The translations under genes were made by a program, and so were the position numbers. DNA of 55,162 nt from CAISDA01 sp050258555 (GTDB taxonomy: Bacteria; Bacteroidota; Ignavibacteria; UBA10030; UBA8401), in NCBI GenBank assembly GCA_050258555.1, contig JBLMZA010000037.1:1-55162 (forward strand), written 5' to 3'. The number at the start of each line of letters is the position of its first letter. The stretch's first letter is position 1. Shown here one piece after another: positions 42,646-52,051 of this stretch. The notes beneath the pieces are model-generated. The model saw only the letters and a program-made list of their open reading frames with translations, had not been told where the DNA came from and made no database searches.

Positions 42646-45084
42646 ATGCAGTTTCTCATCGATATGCGCATCAAGCAGAAGATCATGCTCGTGCTGGCCG
42701 TGGCCATCACGACGATCATTCTTGTCGGACTCAAAGGCTATGTTTCCGTGCGCACCATGGCGCAGCATCAGGCGGATCTCTATGAAGTCGATTATAGCGG
42801 TCTGGCGCTCTTCACTTCCGTCGAGTCGTCGCTTTTGACAGCGCGCGGAGACGTCCGCAACATGATGCTGGAGAAAACGCCGGAAGCACGGGAGCGCTTC
42901 CGCGCTGTCTTCATGAAGGAATACGCCCGGACCGAATCGGGGCTTTCTGAACTGCGCGCCTTTGAAACAAGCGGGAGGGAAAAAGAACTCTATGAACGTG
43001 CGCTTTCGGCATGGAGCGCCTACAAGCAGGCGCGCGACCGGGCCGTGCCCCTGGCGCTTGCCATGAAGGACGAGGAAGCCTTCGCCATCCTGAACGGAGA
43101 TGCGCGCACGGCGCTTTCCGACCTGCGTGCGACACTGCGGCAGATGATGGAACTCAACCGCGAAAGCGCCAAAGAATCTCATGAGGAGATGAATGATGCC
43201 TCGAGCTCGGCCTCGCTGTGGATTCCGATTCTCTTTGTCGTCGGCGCGGCAATTACGCTTGCGATCGGACGCTTCATCTCCGGACTGATCACGGCGCCGG
43301 TCGCGGCAATGACGGAGACGGCGGAGATCGTGGCGCGCGGCGATGTGGAGAAACGCATCGAAGAGAGCATGCGCAAGGATGAAATCGGCCGCCTGCAGCG
43401 CTCGTTTGCGCTGATCTGCCGGAATATCCGCGCGCATGCGCTGGAAGCCAAGCAGATCGCCGAGGGCAACCTCGATGTCGATATCTCCGTCGCCTCGGAG
43501 TCCGATATGCTGGCGCGCGAACTCGTGATGATGGTCGAGACGCTCAAGCGCCTGACGCTCTCGCTGCAGGATCTGACCAAAAGCGTTCTCGGCGGCGATC
43601 TTTCGAAGCGCTGCGATCCCCAGCAGTTCAAGGGCGGCTACCGCGAGATCACACTCAATCTCAATAAGACGCTCGATGCGATGATCGATCCGGTCAACGA
43701 AGGAGCGCGCGTGCTTGCGGTGATGGCCGCGAACGATTTCTCGGCGCGCATCACGGGCTCCTACCGGGGCGGACACCGCCTGATCATCGACAGCATCAAT
43801 CATCTGGGCGAATCGGTCTCCGAGGCGATCCGCCAGGTCAATAATGCCGTCTCGGCCACCGCGAGCGCAAGCACCGAAATTTCCTCTTCGGCCGAAGAGA
43901 TGGCCGCGGGCGCCCACGAGCAGACGCAGCAGGCAGGCGAAGTCGCCGCGGCCGTCGAGCAGATGACGACCACGATCATGCAGACAACGAAGAATGCCGC
44001 CGATGCGGCGGAAATCGCGCGGCAAGCCGGTCAGACAGCCGGCGCAGGCGGAGAAGTGGTCCGGCAGACGATCGAGGGCATGAACCGCATTGCCGAAGTG
44101 GTGATGAAATCGGCCGAGACCACGGCCGCGCTCGGTGCCTCGTCGGACCAGATCGGAGAGATCGTCCAGGTGATCGACGATATCGCCGACCAGACGAATC
44201 TTCTTGCCTTGAATGCGGCGATCGAAGCCGCCCGCGCAGGAGAGCAGGGCAGGGGCTTCGCCGTTGTGGCCGATGAGGTGAGAAAACTGGCCGAGCGCAC
44301 GACGAAGGCCACAAAGGAAATCGCCGGCATGATCAAGCAGATTCAGAAAGATACGGAAGGCGCCGTGCGCTCGATGGAGGAAGGAAAAATGGAAGTGGAA
44401 AAGGGACGCATCCTTGCCGATAAAGCCGACGCCTCTCTGCGCGAGATCATCAGCGGCACATCCAGGGCCGTCGATACGATCACGCAGGTGGCCGCGGCAA
44501 GCGAGGAGCAGGCGGCCGCGGCCGAGCAGATTTCGAAAAATCTGGAAGCCATCACCAGCGTCACGCAGCAGTCCGCGGCCGGCACCGAGCAGATCGCGCG
44601 CGCGGCCGAGGATCTGAACCGTCTCACCGAAAACCTTCAGGCATTGACATCGCTCTTTACCGTCTCGGCTGCGGCATCCGCCCAGAAATCGATCGGCGCA
44701 TCCGAGAGGGCGGATTCGGGCGGCGCTTCCTTCCTCACGGCCGATGAGCTCGATGCGATGATCGTCGGCCACCAGCTCTGGAAGATCCGGATCAAGAAGC
44801 TCTTCACGGGACTCGAGGCGATCGCAAACGACAAGGCGGGCAATCACAAAGAGTGTGCGCTCGGAAAATGCTACTACGGCGAGCATGCGGCGACATTCAG
44901 CCGCTTCCCGCACTACGCGGAGCTGGGCCAGACGCACGAGTCCTTCCACACCTGCATCCGGGAGACGGTCGCGCTCTGGAATGCCGGCAGGAAAGAGGAG
45001 GCGTTCCGGCGCGGCGCCGATGTGGCGGACCTGAGCGACCGCGTGGTGGCGATCCTTTTGGAGTGCAAACGATCGCTGGCTTGA
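42646..45084 (+). CDS. methyl-accepting chemotaxis protein with a C-terminal CZB zinc-binding domain
   Basis: This encodes 812 residues. TM1 (about 10-32) and TM2 (about 190-212) flank a periplasmic four-helix-bundle-type sensor. HAMP domains follow, then the signalling hairpin with DQTNLLALNAAIEAARAGE (about 519-537) and a C-terminal CZB domain (about 700-812). The CZB zinc ligands are H709, C737, H764 and H768; the usual tryptophan of the GKWY motif is C742 here. CZB domains bind zinc and can respond to reactive oxidants. No other chemotaxis gene is in the window, so it is an orphan receptor. The leader has a flagellar-type promoter element. Confidence 0.93.
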   Translation: MQFLIDMRIKQKIMLVLAVAITTIILVGLKGYVSVRTMAQHQADLYEVDYSGLALFTSVESSLLTARGDVRNMMLEKTPEARERFRAVFMKEYARTESGLSELRAFETSGREKELYERALSAWSAYKQARDRAVPLALAMKDEEAFAILNGDARTALSDLRATLRQMMELNRESAKESHEEMNDASSSASLWIPILFVVGAAITLAIGRFISGLITAPVAAMTETAEIVARGDVEKRIEESMRKDEIGRLQRSFALICRNIRAHALEAKQIAEGNLDVDISVASESDMLARELVMMVETLKRLTLSLQDLTKSVLGGDLSKRCDPQQFKGGYREITLNLNKTLDAMIDPVNEGARVLAVMAANDFSARITGSYRGGHRLIIDSINHLGESVSEAIRQVNNAVSATASASTEISSSAEEMAAGAHEQTQQAGEVAAAVEQMTTTIMQTTKNAADAAEIARQAGQTAGAGGEVVRQTIEGMNRIAEVVMKSAETTAALGASSDQIGEIVQVIDDIADQTNLLALNAAIEAARAGEQGRGFAVVADEVRKLAERTTKATKEIAGMIKQIQKDTEGAVRSMEEGKMEVEKGRILADKADASLREIISGTSRAVDTITQVAAASEEQAAAAEQISKNLEAITSVTQQSAAGTEQIARAAEDLNRLTENLQALTSLFTVSAAASAQKSIGASERADSGGASFLTADELDAMIVGHQLWKIRIKKLFTGLEAIANDKAGNHKECALGKCYYGEHAATFSRFPHYAELGQTHESFHTCIRETVALWNAGRKEEAFRRGADVADLSDRVVAILLECKRSLA

Positions 45085-45164
45085 CTCCGGCATTGAAACT
45101 ATCCTCCCGTCGTTTCGCGTTAGTAAAAGATACCACGGAGTAATTCACAGGGAGGATCCAGCGC

Positions 45165-46715
45165 ATGTCGGCAGACAACCGGATACAGAAGCTCCAGGAA
45201 ATGAAAGACCGCGCAAAGCTCGGCGGGGGGAAGAAGCGCATACAGGTTCAGCATGAGCGCGGCAAGTTCACGGCCCGCGAACGCATCGCCAAGCTGCTCG
45301 ACAAGGGCAGCTTCGAGGAGTTCGATGCGCTGGTGACGCACCAGTGCACCGACTTCGAGATGGAAAAAAACCGCCCGTTCACCGACGGCGTCATCACCGG
45401 CTACGGCACGATACACGGGCGGCTCGTCTTCCTCTTTGCGCAGGATTTCACGATCTTCGGCGGCTCGCTCTCGATGGCGCACGCCGAAAAGATCATCAAG
45501 ATCATGGATCTGGCCGCGCGCTCGGGCGCCCCCCTGATCGGCATCAACGATTCGGGCGGCGCCCGCATTCAGGAAGGCGTCGTCTCGCTTGCCGGCTATG
45601 CGGAGATCTTTTTGCGCAATGTGCGCTACTCGGGCGTCATTCCTCAGATCTCCATCATCATGGGGCCTTGCGCCGGCGGCGCGGTGTATTCTCCGGCCAT
45701 CACCGATTTCGTCTTCATGACCGAGGACATCTCCTACATGTTCCTGACGGGCCCGAAGGTGCTGAAGCAGGTGACGCAGGAAGAAATCACGGCCGAGCAG
45801 CTGGGCGGAGCCACAGTCCATGCCACCAAAAGCGGCGTGGCGCATTTCATCTATCCCGATGAAGAGGAAACCTTCAAGGGCGTGCGCCGTCTGCTTTCCT
45901 ATATCCCCCAGAAAAGCTTCGAAGCGCCGCCGGTCGTTCCCAATTCCGATCCGGTGGACAGAGTCTGCGACAGGCTCAACACGATTGTGCCCGAAAGCCA
46001 GAGCCGTCCCTACGACATGAAGGAGATCATCCGGGAAGTCGTGGACAACTACGATTTCTTCGAAGTGCAGCCGAAGTTCGCCCCGAATATCGTCACGGGC
46101 TTCGCGCATCTGGCCGGACGCTCGATCGGCATCGTGGCCAATCAGCCGAAGGTGCTCGCCGGCGTGCTCGATAATCATGCATCGGTGAAGGCGGCGCGCT
46201 TCATCCGCTTCTGCGATTCGTTCAATATTCCGCTTCTGGTCTTCGAAGACGTGCCGGGATTCATGCCCGGCGCCAATCAGGAACACAACGGCATCATCCG
46301 CAACGGCGCGAAGCTCCTCTATGCCTTTGCCGAAAGCACCGTGCCGCGCATCACCGTCATCGTGCGCAAGGCCTACGGCGGCGCCTACTGCGTCATGAAT
46401 TCAAAGCACATACGGGGCGATATCAGCTTTGCCTGGCCTTCGGCCGAGATCGCCGTAATGGGGCCGGACGGAGCGGTTGAAGTGCTCTACAGCGGGGAGA
46501 TCGAAAAGGCGGAGGATCCGCAGAAGCGGAAGATGGAACTCAAAGCGGAATATTCGGAAAAATTCGCGGGTCCCTATATGGCCGCGCAGCGCGGGTACGT
46601 GGATGACGTCATCGTGCCTTCGATGACGCGCATGAAGCTCATCCGCGCCTTCGAGATGCTCCGGGGGAAGGAAGAAGAGACGCCGAAGAAAAAGCACGGC
46701 AACATCCCGCTTTGA
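45165..46715 (+). CDS. acyl-CoA carboxylase carboxyltransferase (beta) subunit
   Basis: This encodes 516 residues of the PccB type. It transfers a carboxyl group from biotin to propionyl-CoA or a similar acyl-CoA. The N-terminal half has RERIAKLLDKGSFEEFDALV, NDSGGARIQEGV and the oxyanion region IMGPCAGGAVYSPA; the C-terminal half has LVFEDVPGFMPGANQE and VRKAYGGAYCVMNSKH. No biotin carboxylase or biotin carrier gene is next to it, so the partner subunits must be elsewhere. A GGGAGGAT motif precedes the ATG. Propionyl-CoA is the likeliest substrate from the sequence, and it would link to the PrpD gene 10 kb away, but that link is speculative. Confidence 0.93.
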   Translation: MSADNRIQKLQEMKDRAKLGGGKKRIQVQHERGKFTARERIAKLLDKGSFEEFDALVTHQCTDFEMEKNRPFTDGVITGYGTIHGRLVFLFAQDFTIFGGSLSMAHAEKIIKIMDLAARSGAPLIGINDSGGARIQEGVVSLAGYAEIFLRNVRYSGVIPQISIIMGPCAGGAVYSPAITDFVFMTEDISYMFLTGPKVLKQVTQEEITAEQLGGATVHATKSGVAHFIYPDEEETFKGVRRLLSYIPQKSFEAPPVVPNSDPVDRVCDRLNTIVPESQSRPYDMKEIIREVVDNYDFFEVQPKFAPNIVTGFAHLAGRSIGIVANQPKVLAGVLDNHASVKAARFIRFCDSFNIPLLVFEDVPGFMPGANQEHNGIIRNGAKLLYAFAESTVPRITVIVRKAYGGAYCVMNSKHIRGDISFAWPSAEIAVMGPDGAVEVLYSGEIEKAEDPQKRKMELKAEYSEKFAGPYMAAQRGYVDDVIVPSMTRMKLIRAFEMLRGKEEETPKKKHGNIPL

Positions 46716-46727
46716 ATATTTTTTGGG

Positions 46728-46761
46728 GGAAGGACGGCGCGGCGCTCCTCTTGCGTCTTCC
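46728..46761 (+). terminator. weak hairpin after the carboxyltransferase gene
   Basis: GGAAG(G)ACG pairs with CGTCTTCC around a 17-base loop and is followed by ATTTTATT. It lies in the 52-base convergent gap between this gene and the VOC gene. The bulge and long loop make it a weak terminator candidate. Confidence 0.33.
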
Positions 46762-46767
46762 ATTTTA

Positions 46768-47631
46768 TTATGGGAAGATCGGCGTCACACGGTGGACGAT
46801 CTGCAGGGGCTGGCCCCACGGATCGCGCAGCATGAGCACGGTATCGCCGTTGGGAAGCTGCTTCATTTCCTCGGCCACATGCGCTCCGGCCTTCAGAAGC
46901 CGCGCCTTGGTTTGGGCCACATCCGGGACGGCAAAGGCAAAATGCGTCGCCATGTAATCAAGGTCGTTGAAATCGAGTCTCGGATAGCGCGCATCCTGAT
47001 AGAGTTCGATCATCATGTGCCTGGAAGAGTCCGCGATGAACATCGAATACGCGGGCGGCTTGCCCTCGCGCACCGTGACGCAGCCGAGATTGTCGGAAAG
47101 CCACGCGGCTTTCGCCCGCGCATCCTCCACATTGAAGGCGACGTGCTCCAGTGAGAGCCCGCGGTTGTGAAGCATCGGATGCACGCGCCTGACCAATTGC
47201 AGTGAAAATCCCCAGGGATCTCTGAGCGTGATCACCCGGTCGCCCGATGCGGTCTGTTTCTGCGCTTCGGCCACTCGTGCACCCGCCTTCAGAAGCCTCT
47301 CTGTCACCTCTTCAAGTGAATCGACCGCGAGCGCCAGATGCAGCGCCATCGGATGCATCGTATCCGGCGAAAGCAGCGGATGCTCCGCATTCTGATAGAT
47401 TTCGAGCGCCATCGTCGCATGCGACGAATCTGTGATCACGGTCGAATACTGCGGCGCCGGGCCCTTGCGCAGCACGGAAAATCCCAGATGCGCGGCATAC
47501 CACGCGACGACCGCTTGTGCATCGGCGACATTTATTCCAATATGCTCGATGCGCGGCGCTACCGCCTGCGCATCGAGCGCGGCAGAGAAGAAGAGCAGGA
47601 ATGCGGTCACAAGCGTGCGTGCGTGTGTCAT
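46768..47631 (-). CDS. secreted protein with two VOC (glyoxalase-like) domains
   Basis: This encodes 287 residues from ATG 47631. A signal peptide (about 1-23, ending AALDAQA) is followed by two VOC domains of similar sequence (about 24-150 and 155-287). Each begins IEHIGINV or LEHVAFNV and ends in a LRDPWGFSLQLV or LRDPWGQPLQIV strand. VOC domains bind a divalent metal in glyoxalases, extradiol dioxygenases and resistance proteins. Export is unusual for the family. The substrate is unknown. A longer open frame to 47892 exists, but its extra N-terminus is not protein-like. It lies 91 bases after the carboxylesterase gene on the same strand. Confidence 0.82.
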   Translation of the reverse strand: MTHARTLVTAFLLFFSAALDAQAVAPRIEHIGINVADAQAVVAWYAAHLGFSVLRKGPAPQYSTVITDSSHATMALEIYQNAEHPLLSPDTMHPMALHLALAVDSLEEVTERLLKAGARVAEAQKQTASGDRVITLRDPWGFSLQLVRRVHPMLHNRGLSLEHVAFNVEDARAKAAWLSDNLGCVTVREGKPPAYSMFIADSSRHMMIELYQDARYPRLDFNDLDYMATHFAFAVPDVAQTKARLLKAGAHVAEEMKQLPNGDTVLMLRDPWGQPLQIVHRVTPIFP

Positions 47632-47722
47632 GGTCTCTGTGCTCCCAGTCAAAAATAAATCCGGTACGACATGTTCTCGAAAAAAAATACAGAATTGCCT
47701 TTCCATGCGCAAGCACTGTCTC

Positions 47723-49303
47723 TCATGTGCCGGGCTGGATGTATGTGACGGGCGCGAAGAATCTGCGTTCGGCGCCTCGCGGATCGTCTTCCACTCTCGG
47801 CGTGAGATCGAAGAGCATCGTTCGGCGCTTCTTGAGATCGAATGCCGGCCAGAAGGGAAGCTTCGGATTGTTCGGATTGCCGGTGCGCGCAAACGCGATC
47901 CACGTTTCGCTCATCACATCGGCCAATGCCTGTTGTCCGCGCTCTTCCGTGCCGACGAAGGAGCGGCCGTATGCGACATTGTCGAAGACGAAGGGGATTT
48001 CCATTCCATGCGCGGCTTTCCATTTCCCGGAGTCGGCCGGCGACTTCCAGTCGAATTGAAAGACGTATGTCGGCGCCCCGTGTGCCCGGGCGCGAAGTTC
48101 CGATTCGATGATCAGCCCGCGCCAGGACCGGGCGGCGGTCGATGCCGCAAAAAAGACATCGCTCGGGCTCGACGAGGGATAGAGCTTCCTGTAGAACCGG
48201 ACGATGGAATCGGGAGCGATCGATCCGATGAAATTCGGAATATGCCGCAGCAGCGCCGAGGGAAGCTCCTCCCAGTTCAGATGGAAGAGCGAGGAATCCG
48301 CGCCGCCGATCAGGTTCGTCGTTTCATCGTGCGTGTTTCCCATCATCATCGGAATGGAACGAGAGAGCTTCGGCGCTTCGGGAAAGAAGGGATCGTTCGG
48401 CAGCACAAGCCCGTCTGTCACGGGTCCGAAGTAGCGGCCCTCCGCCGCGGCGGCGAGCTTTTTTGCCGGCATGCCCGAGAGTTCTGCGATCCGCTCCGGC
48501 GTGAGGCCGAGCGCCTGGAGCACCTGGCGCGCCGTTTCGGTGGCATGTTCCCTGGTGCGGCCCGTGACTTGCTGGCCGCTTTCGGTGATCACGCGCTGAA
48601 AGAGTCCCTCTGCCTGGGGCATGGCCATGAGCGTGGCGCATTTGGCGCCGCCCCCGGACTGGCCGAAGATGGTGACGTTCGAGGTGTCCCCGCCGAACTC
48701 CGCGATATTCTTCCTGATCCATTGCAATGCCAGCACGCAATCGAGCATGCCCGCATTGCCCGACTCGGCATAGTCTTTTCCGCCCAGCTCGGCAAGATAG
48801 AGAAACCCGAAGAGATTGAGCCGGTGATTCACGCTCACGACCACCACATCGCCTCTGCGGCAGAGATTGGTGCCGTCGTAGAGATCGGAGTTCGCCGTGC
48901 CGTTGCTGTAGGCGCCTCCGTGGAACCACACCATGACCGGCCGGCGCTTGTGATCGCGCACGCCCGGCGTCCAGATGTTCAGGTGCAGGCAGTCCTCGCT
49001 TTCTTTCACCTGCTCCTGGAGGCGTCCCGGTTTGGGACGCGTCTGCTGTATGGCCATGGCGCCGAAGCGCATGCAGTCGCGGATGCCCTTCCAGGCCGGG
49101 GCGGGAAGCGGAGCCTTGAAGCGCCGGCGCGCGGGATTGGCGCCGTAGGGAACATCCTTGAACACGGAAATGCCGTGATAGCGATAGCCTCGGATTGTTC
49201 CGGACGCCGTCTGTGCGATGACGGTGTCATCGGCGTGCGCAACGGATGCCGTCATTGCGCACGCCGAGAGGAAAAGAATCATGAAACGATTGATCGTTCG
49301 CAT
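47723..49303 (-). CDS. secreted type B carboxylesterase
   Basis: This encodes 526 residues from ATG 49303. The start is placed just before the signal peptide (INRFMILFLSACAMTASVAHA). The type B carboxylesterase motifs are EDCLHLNIWTP, WFHGGAYSNG (oxyanion hole), the nucleophile elbow in FGQSGGGAK and the catalytic histidine region in AAHGMEIPFVF. It should hydrolyse esters outside the cytoplasm; the substrate is not known. It diverges from the prenyltransferase gene at 49425 across 121 bases that contain TG and CA runs (49341-49348, 49391-49404) and one copy of a 13-base repeat (49306-49318). Confidence 0.9.
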   Translation of the reverse strand: MRTINRFMILFLSACAMTASVAHADDTVIAQTASGTIRGYRYHGISVFKDVPYGANPARRRFKAPLPAPAWKGIRDCMRFGAMAIQQTRPKPGRLQEQVKESEDCLHLNIWTPGVRDHKRRPVMVWFHGGAYSNGTANSDLYDGTNLCRRGDVVVVSVNHRLNLFGFLYLAELGGKDYAESGNAGMLDCVLALQWIRKNIAEFGGDTSNVTIFGQSGGGAKCATLMAMPQAEGLFQRVITESGQQVTGRTREHATETARQVLQALGLTPERIAELSGMPAKKLAAAAEGRYFGPVTDGLVLPNDPFFPEAPKLSRSIPMMMGNTHDETTNLIGGADSSLFHLNWEELPSALLRHIPNFIGSIAPDSIVRFYRKLYPSSSPSDVFFAASTAARSWRGLIIESELRARAHGAPTYVFQFDWKSPADSGKWKAAHGMEIPFVFDNVAYGRSFVGTEERGQQALADVMSETWIAFARTGNPNNPKLPFWPAFDLKKRRTMLFDLTPRVEDDPRGAERRFFAPVTYIQPGT

Positions 49304-49305
49304 AC

Positions 49306-49318
49306 GAAGGGACGTGTG
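49306..49318. repeat. 13-base repeat, copy 2 of 3
   Basis: GAAGGGACGTGTG occurs here, at 35802-35814 and at 51957-51969. Each copy lies within about 45 bases of a real or possible start codon. Chance repetition of a 13-mer three times in 55 kb is unlikely, but no function can be assigned. Confidence 0.5.
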
Positions 49319-49424
49319 TCGGTGGAATAATAAAGACCGTGAGTGTGTGAGGAATTCGTCTTGCATTTGAGAAATTATTTTGGCATTTAGAACACACATG
49401 CATACAGAGGGGACCCGCACACAG

Positions 49425-50291
49425 ATGAAACCCATCATACAACTGCTTCGTCCGCATCAGTACATCAAAAACATGCTCGTCTTCGCGCCGCTGTTTTTTT
49501 CGTTCTCGTATGGCGAACCGGACAAGGTTGTGCTTTCGATCGAAGCCTTCATCTGCTTCTGCATCGCATCGAGCGCCGTCTATATTCTCAACGATCTCAT
49601 GGACCGTGAGGAGGATCGCGAGCATCCGGAAAAGAGGCATCGTCCGATCGCCTCGGGACGCGTCTCGCTCGGCGCCGCACGCGTGCTTTTGTCTGTCCTG
49701 CTGTTGGGAGCCCTGACGCTTGCGGCGGCAATCGACACCGCTCTATTATATGTCATCGCGCTCTACTGTGCCGTCAACGTTTTTTATTCCTTCGGGCTCA
49801 AGCGTGTGGCGATCCTCGATATCGTGCTCCTCTCCTTCGGCTTCCTTCTGCGCGTGGCAGGAGGCGGCGCGGTCACGGGCATCGAGGTCTCGATGTGGCT
49901 CGTGATCATGACGTTCCTTCTGGCGGTCTTCCTCGGCATCGCCAAGCGCCGGCAGGATTTGAAATTGAGCGCGCTCGGACTGAAGACGCGGAGGAATATC
50001 GGCGCCTATAATCTCGAATTCATCAACGCCACGATGGTGCTCATGGCCGGAGTCATCATCGTGGCCTACCTGCTCTACACGGTCGAGCCGGAGATCCAGG
50101 CCCATTTCCGCACGCACTCACTCTACATCACCTCGCTTTTTGTCATCACCGGCATCCTGCGCTACATGCAGATCGTCTTCGTGGAAGACGGCAACACCGA
50201 TCCGACAGACGTGCTCTACCGCGACCGTTTCCTGCAGATCGTGATCGTGCTCTGGATCCTCTCGTTTCTCATCCTGCGCGGAAGAGGCTGA
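49425..50291 (+). CDS. UbiA-family prenyltransferase (decaprenyl-phosphate phosphoribosyltransferase type)
   Basis: This encodes 288 residues with eight or nine membrane helices. The first catalytic motif is N56-D-L-M-D60-REED64-REHPEKRHRPIA, and a second aspartate-rich site is expected around YSFGLKRVAILDIVLL. The H-P-x-K-x-x-R-P-I-A pattern matches the group that includes decaprenyl-phosphate phosphoribosyltransferase (polyprenyl lipid for arabinan or related glycan synthesis) more than the ubiquinone or menaquinone enzymes. The partner epimerase genes are not present. I chose ATG 49425; ATG 49398 is also in frame. Confidence 0.85.
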   Translation: MKPIIQLLRPHQYIKNMLVFAPLFFSFSYGEPDKVVLSIEAFICFCIASSAVYILNDLMDREEDREHPEKRHRPIASGRVSLGAARVLLSVLLLGALTLAAAIDTALLYVIALYCAVNVFYSFGLKRVAILDIVLLSFGFLLRVAGGGAVTGIEVSMWLVIMTFLLAVFLGIAKRRQDLKLSALGLKTRRNIGAYNLEFINATMVLMAGVIIVAYLLYTVEPEIQAHFRTHSLYITSLFVITGILRYMQIVFVEDGNTDPTDVLYRDRFLQIVIVLWILSFLILRGRG

Positions 50292-50303
50292 TATGGTGCA
50301 TGC

Positions 50304-52013
50304 TCAGAGTCCGCGCCCGTAGGCATGAAGGAATGCCGCTTCCGAGTCGGCATCGGCGATGAGGATCATTTCCGAGTCTTCCCGGATCAGCTCCGATCCG
50401 TCACTGCTGATGAGGCATGCCGGAGCCTCACCGTGTGTGACGGCAATCAAGCGGCAGCCGGAGGGAAGCCTGGCCGCGATCTCGGCCGCGGTCTTTTCCG
50501 AGAGCTGCCGGGGCGTGCGGATCCGGAAGACGTCGACGCCTTCCGAGAGCATGAGATAGGTGCCGCGCTTGAGATGATTGAGAATGAACGTGGCGCCGAA
50601 GCTTGCCGAGGACAGTACGATATCGCATCCGGCCTTGTGCAGAAGCGCCACGCTGCGCTCGAGCGTGGCGCGGCTCACGATCTGTATATCCTTCCTCAGG
50701 CTCCGGAAGAGCGTCGCCAGATAGATATTCGTATCATCCCGGTGCGTGGCGATCACCACCGCCGGTGCGCGGAAAAATCCCATCGACTTCAGGTTCTCGA
50801 CTTTCGCCGCATCGGTGATGGAGACATTGGGCGCGTTCTCGCGCTTGTCCGGATTCTTTTCGATGATGCGGTACTCGAGTCCGTGCTCGTCGAACGAGCG
50901 GGCGACCCAGCGCCCCACGTTGCCTGCGCCGATGACGATCACCGGATCATCCGACGCGTTGTAGATGCAAAAGAGCTCGTTGTAGCGCGCCACATCCTCC
51001 ATGCTTCCGGCAAGAATCAGAATCGAGTGCTTCGTGATGATGCGTTCCGGATCGGCAAGAAAAAATTCCGGTCCTTCAAGGATGCCGATGCACTCGAGTC
51101 CGGTCACGGCGCGCAGCTGCGCCTGGGAGAGCGTCCTGCCTGCAAGCGGCGTGGCGCGCGCGGCCGCCTCGGCGATCGTGAGCGTGCCGAGATGTCCGAT
51201 CACATGCGCGATCGCATCGCCGGCGATGGTGCGCCGGGCGAGGGACTGTCCCATCATCTCATCGAGCGAAAGGATGTCGTCGGCTCCGGCCGCACGCAAT
51301 ATCTCGAGCGACTCGGGCTCCGTCGATGTCGTGAGGATATTGACCGAATCGGAGCACTCGCGCGCCGCATGGATGATGACCGTGTTCGTGACGTCGTCGG
51401 CCGTGGTGGCAAGCAGCGCGGCGCGCCCGATGCCGACCTGCGCGTAGGTCGAGGGATCGTCCGTTTCTCCGAGCACGGCATTGATGCCGCGGTCGCGCTC
51501 GTCGGCCGCCTGCGTCACTTCCGGTGTCAGGAGGATATAGGGCGACTCATAATAGCCGAGCCGGCGGATGAGCACCGATGTGACCGGATCGTCATGCGTC
51601 AGGATCACATGCCCGCTCATGCCCTCCGGGACTTCGCGCGGCACGCGCGCGCCCGACTGGAAGAGACGGATGAGCACGAAGGGGATCGTGACGAGGATGA
51701 AGAAAATGCCCGTGACGATCACGATGACCGAGAAGACCATGCCGGCAAGCGATTGAAAGACGACATCGCCGTATCCGACGGTCGTCATCGTCGCAATGGT
51801 CCAATAGACGCCGACAAACCAGTGATAGGATTTCCCTTCCTCATGCATGAGCACATGGAAGAGCGCGGAGTAGGCCGCAACGATGACGAGAAAGAACATC
51901 AGAAGCCGGGTCAGAAGCACGGCGTTCATCCGGCTCATCGAGCGTGCAAGAAAAAGGAAGGGACGTGTGCCGAAGCGTCGCTGGCTGCGGCGGGGTTTCA
52001 GAAGTAGAGACAT
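50304..52013 (-). CDS. two-TM potassium channel with two RCK/TrkA-N domains
   Basis: This encodes 569 residues from ATG 52013. TM1 (about 31-54), the selectivity filter TVGYGD (78-83) and TM2 (about 88-115) form a single pore unit. Two regulatory halves follow: a first RCK-like region starting GHVILTHDDPVTS, without a clear GxGxxG, and a second with IVIGAGNVGRWVARSFDEHG, which should bind a nucleotide or ion. A GTG at 52055 is another possible start; it would overlap the PPK2 stop. An ATG at 51935 would drop the first 26 residues. It runs in the same direction as PPK2, 38 bases downstream. Confidence 0.9.
   Translation of the reverse strand: MSLLLKPRRSQRRFGTRPFLFLARSMSRMNAVLLTRLLMFFLVIVAAYSALFHVLMHEEGKSYHWFVGVYWTIATMTTVGYGDVVFQSLAGMVFSVIVIVTGIFFILVTIPFVLIRLFQSGARVPREVPEGMSGHVILTHDDPVTSVLIRRLGYYESPYILLTPEVTQAADERDRGINAVLGETDDPSTYAQVGIGRAALLATTADDVTNTVIIHAARECSDSVNILTTSTEPESLEILRAAGADDILSLDEMMGQSLARRTIAGDAIAHVIGHLGTLTIAEAAARATPLAGRTLSQAQLRAVTGLECIGILEGPEFFLADPERIITKHSILILAGSMEDVARYNELFCIYNASDDPVIVIGAGNVGRWVARSFDEHGLEYRIIEKNPDKRENAPNVSITDAAKVENLKSMGFFRAPAVVIATHRDDTNIYLATLFRSLRKDIQIVSRATLERSVALLHKAGCDIVLSSASFGATFILNHLKRGTYLMLSEGVDVFRIRTPRQLSEKTAAEIAARLPSGCRLIAVTHGEAPACLISSDGSELIREDSEMILIADADSEAAFLHAYGRGL
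51957..51969. repeat. 13-base repeat, copy 3 of 3
   Basis: GAAGGGACGTGTG falls within the 5' part of the potassium channel gene on the opposite strand, about 20 bases before an internal ATG (51935) of that gene. If that ATG were the true start, this copy would also be upstream of a gene. Confidence 0.45.
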
Positions 52014-52051
52014 GCGAGACTGCGTTGGTAGACTTGTGTGATTGCGCGCGC

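Noticed and set aside
42565..45093. 842-residue open frame on the minus strand across the chemoreceptor gene
   Set aside because: It mirrors the real gene, has no signal or domain pattern, and is low-complexity and rich in Arg, His and Asp. Long antisense frames are common in GC-rich DNA.
50325..52007. 560-residue plus-strand open frame opposite the potassium channel gene
   Set aside because: It is a shadow of the channel gene, which has the TVGYGD filter and RCK motifs.
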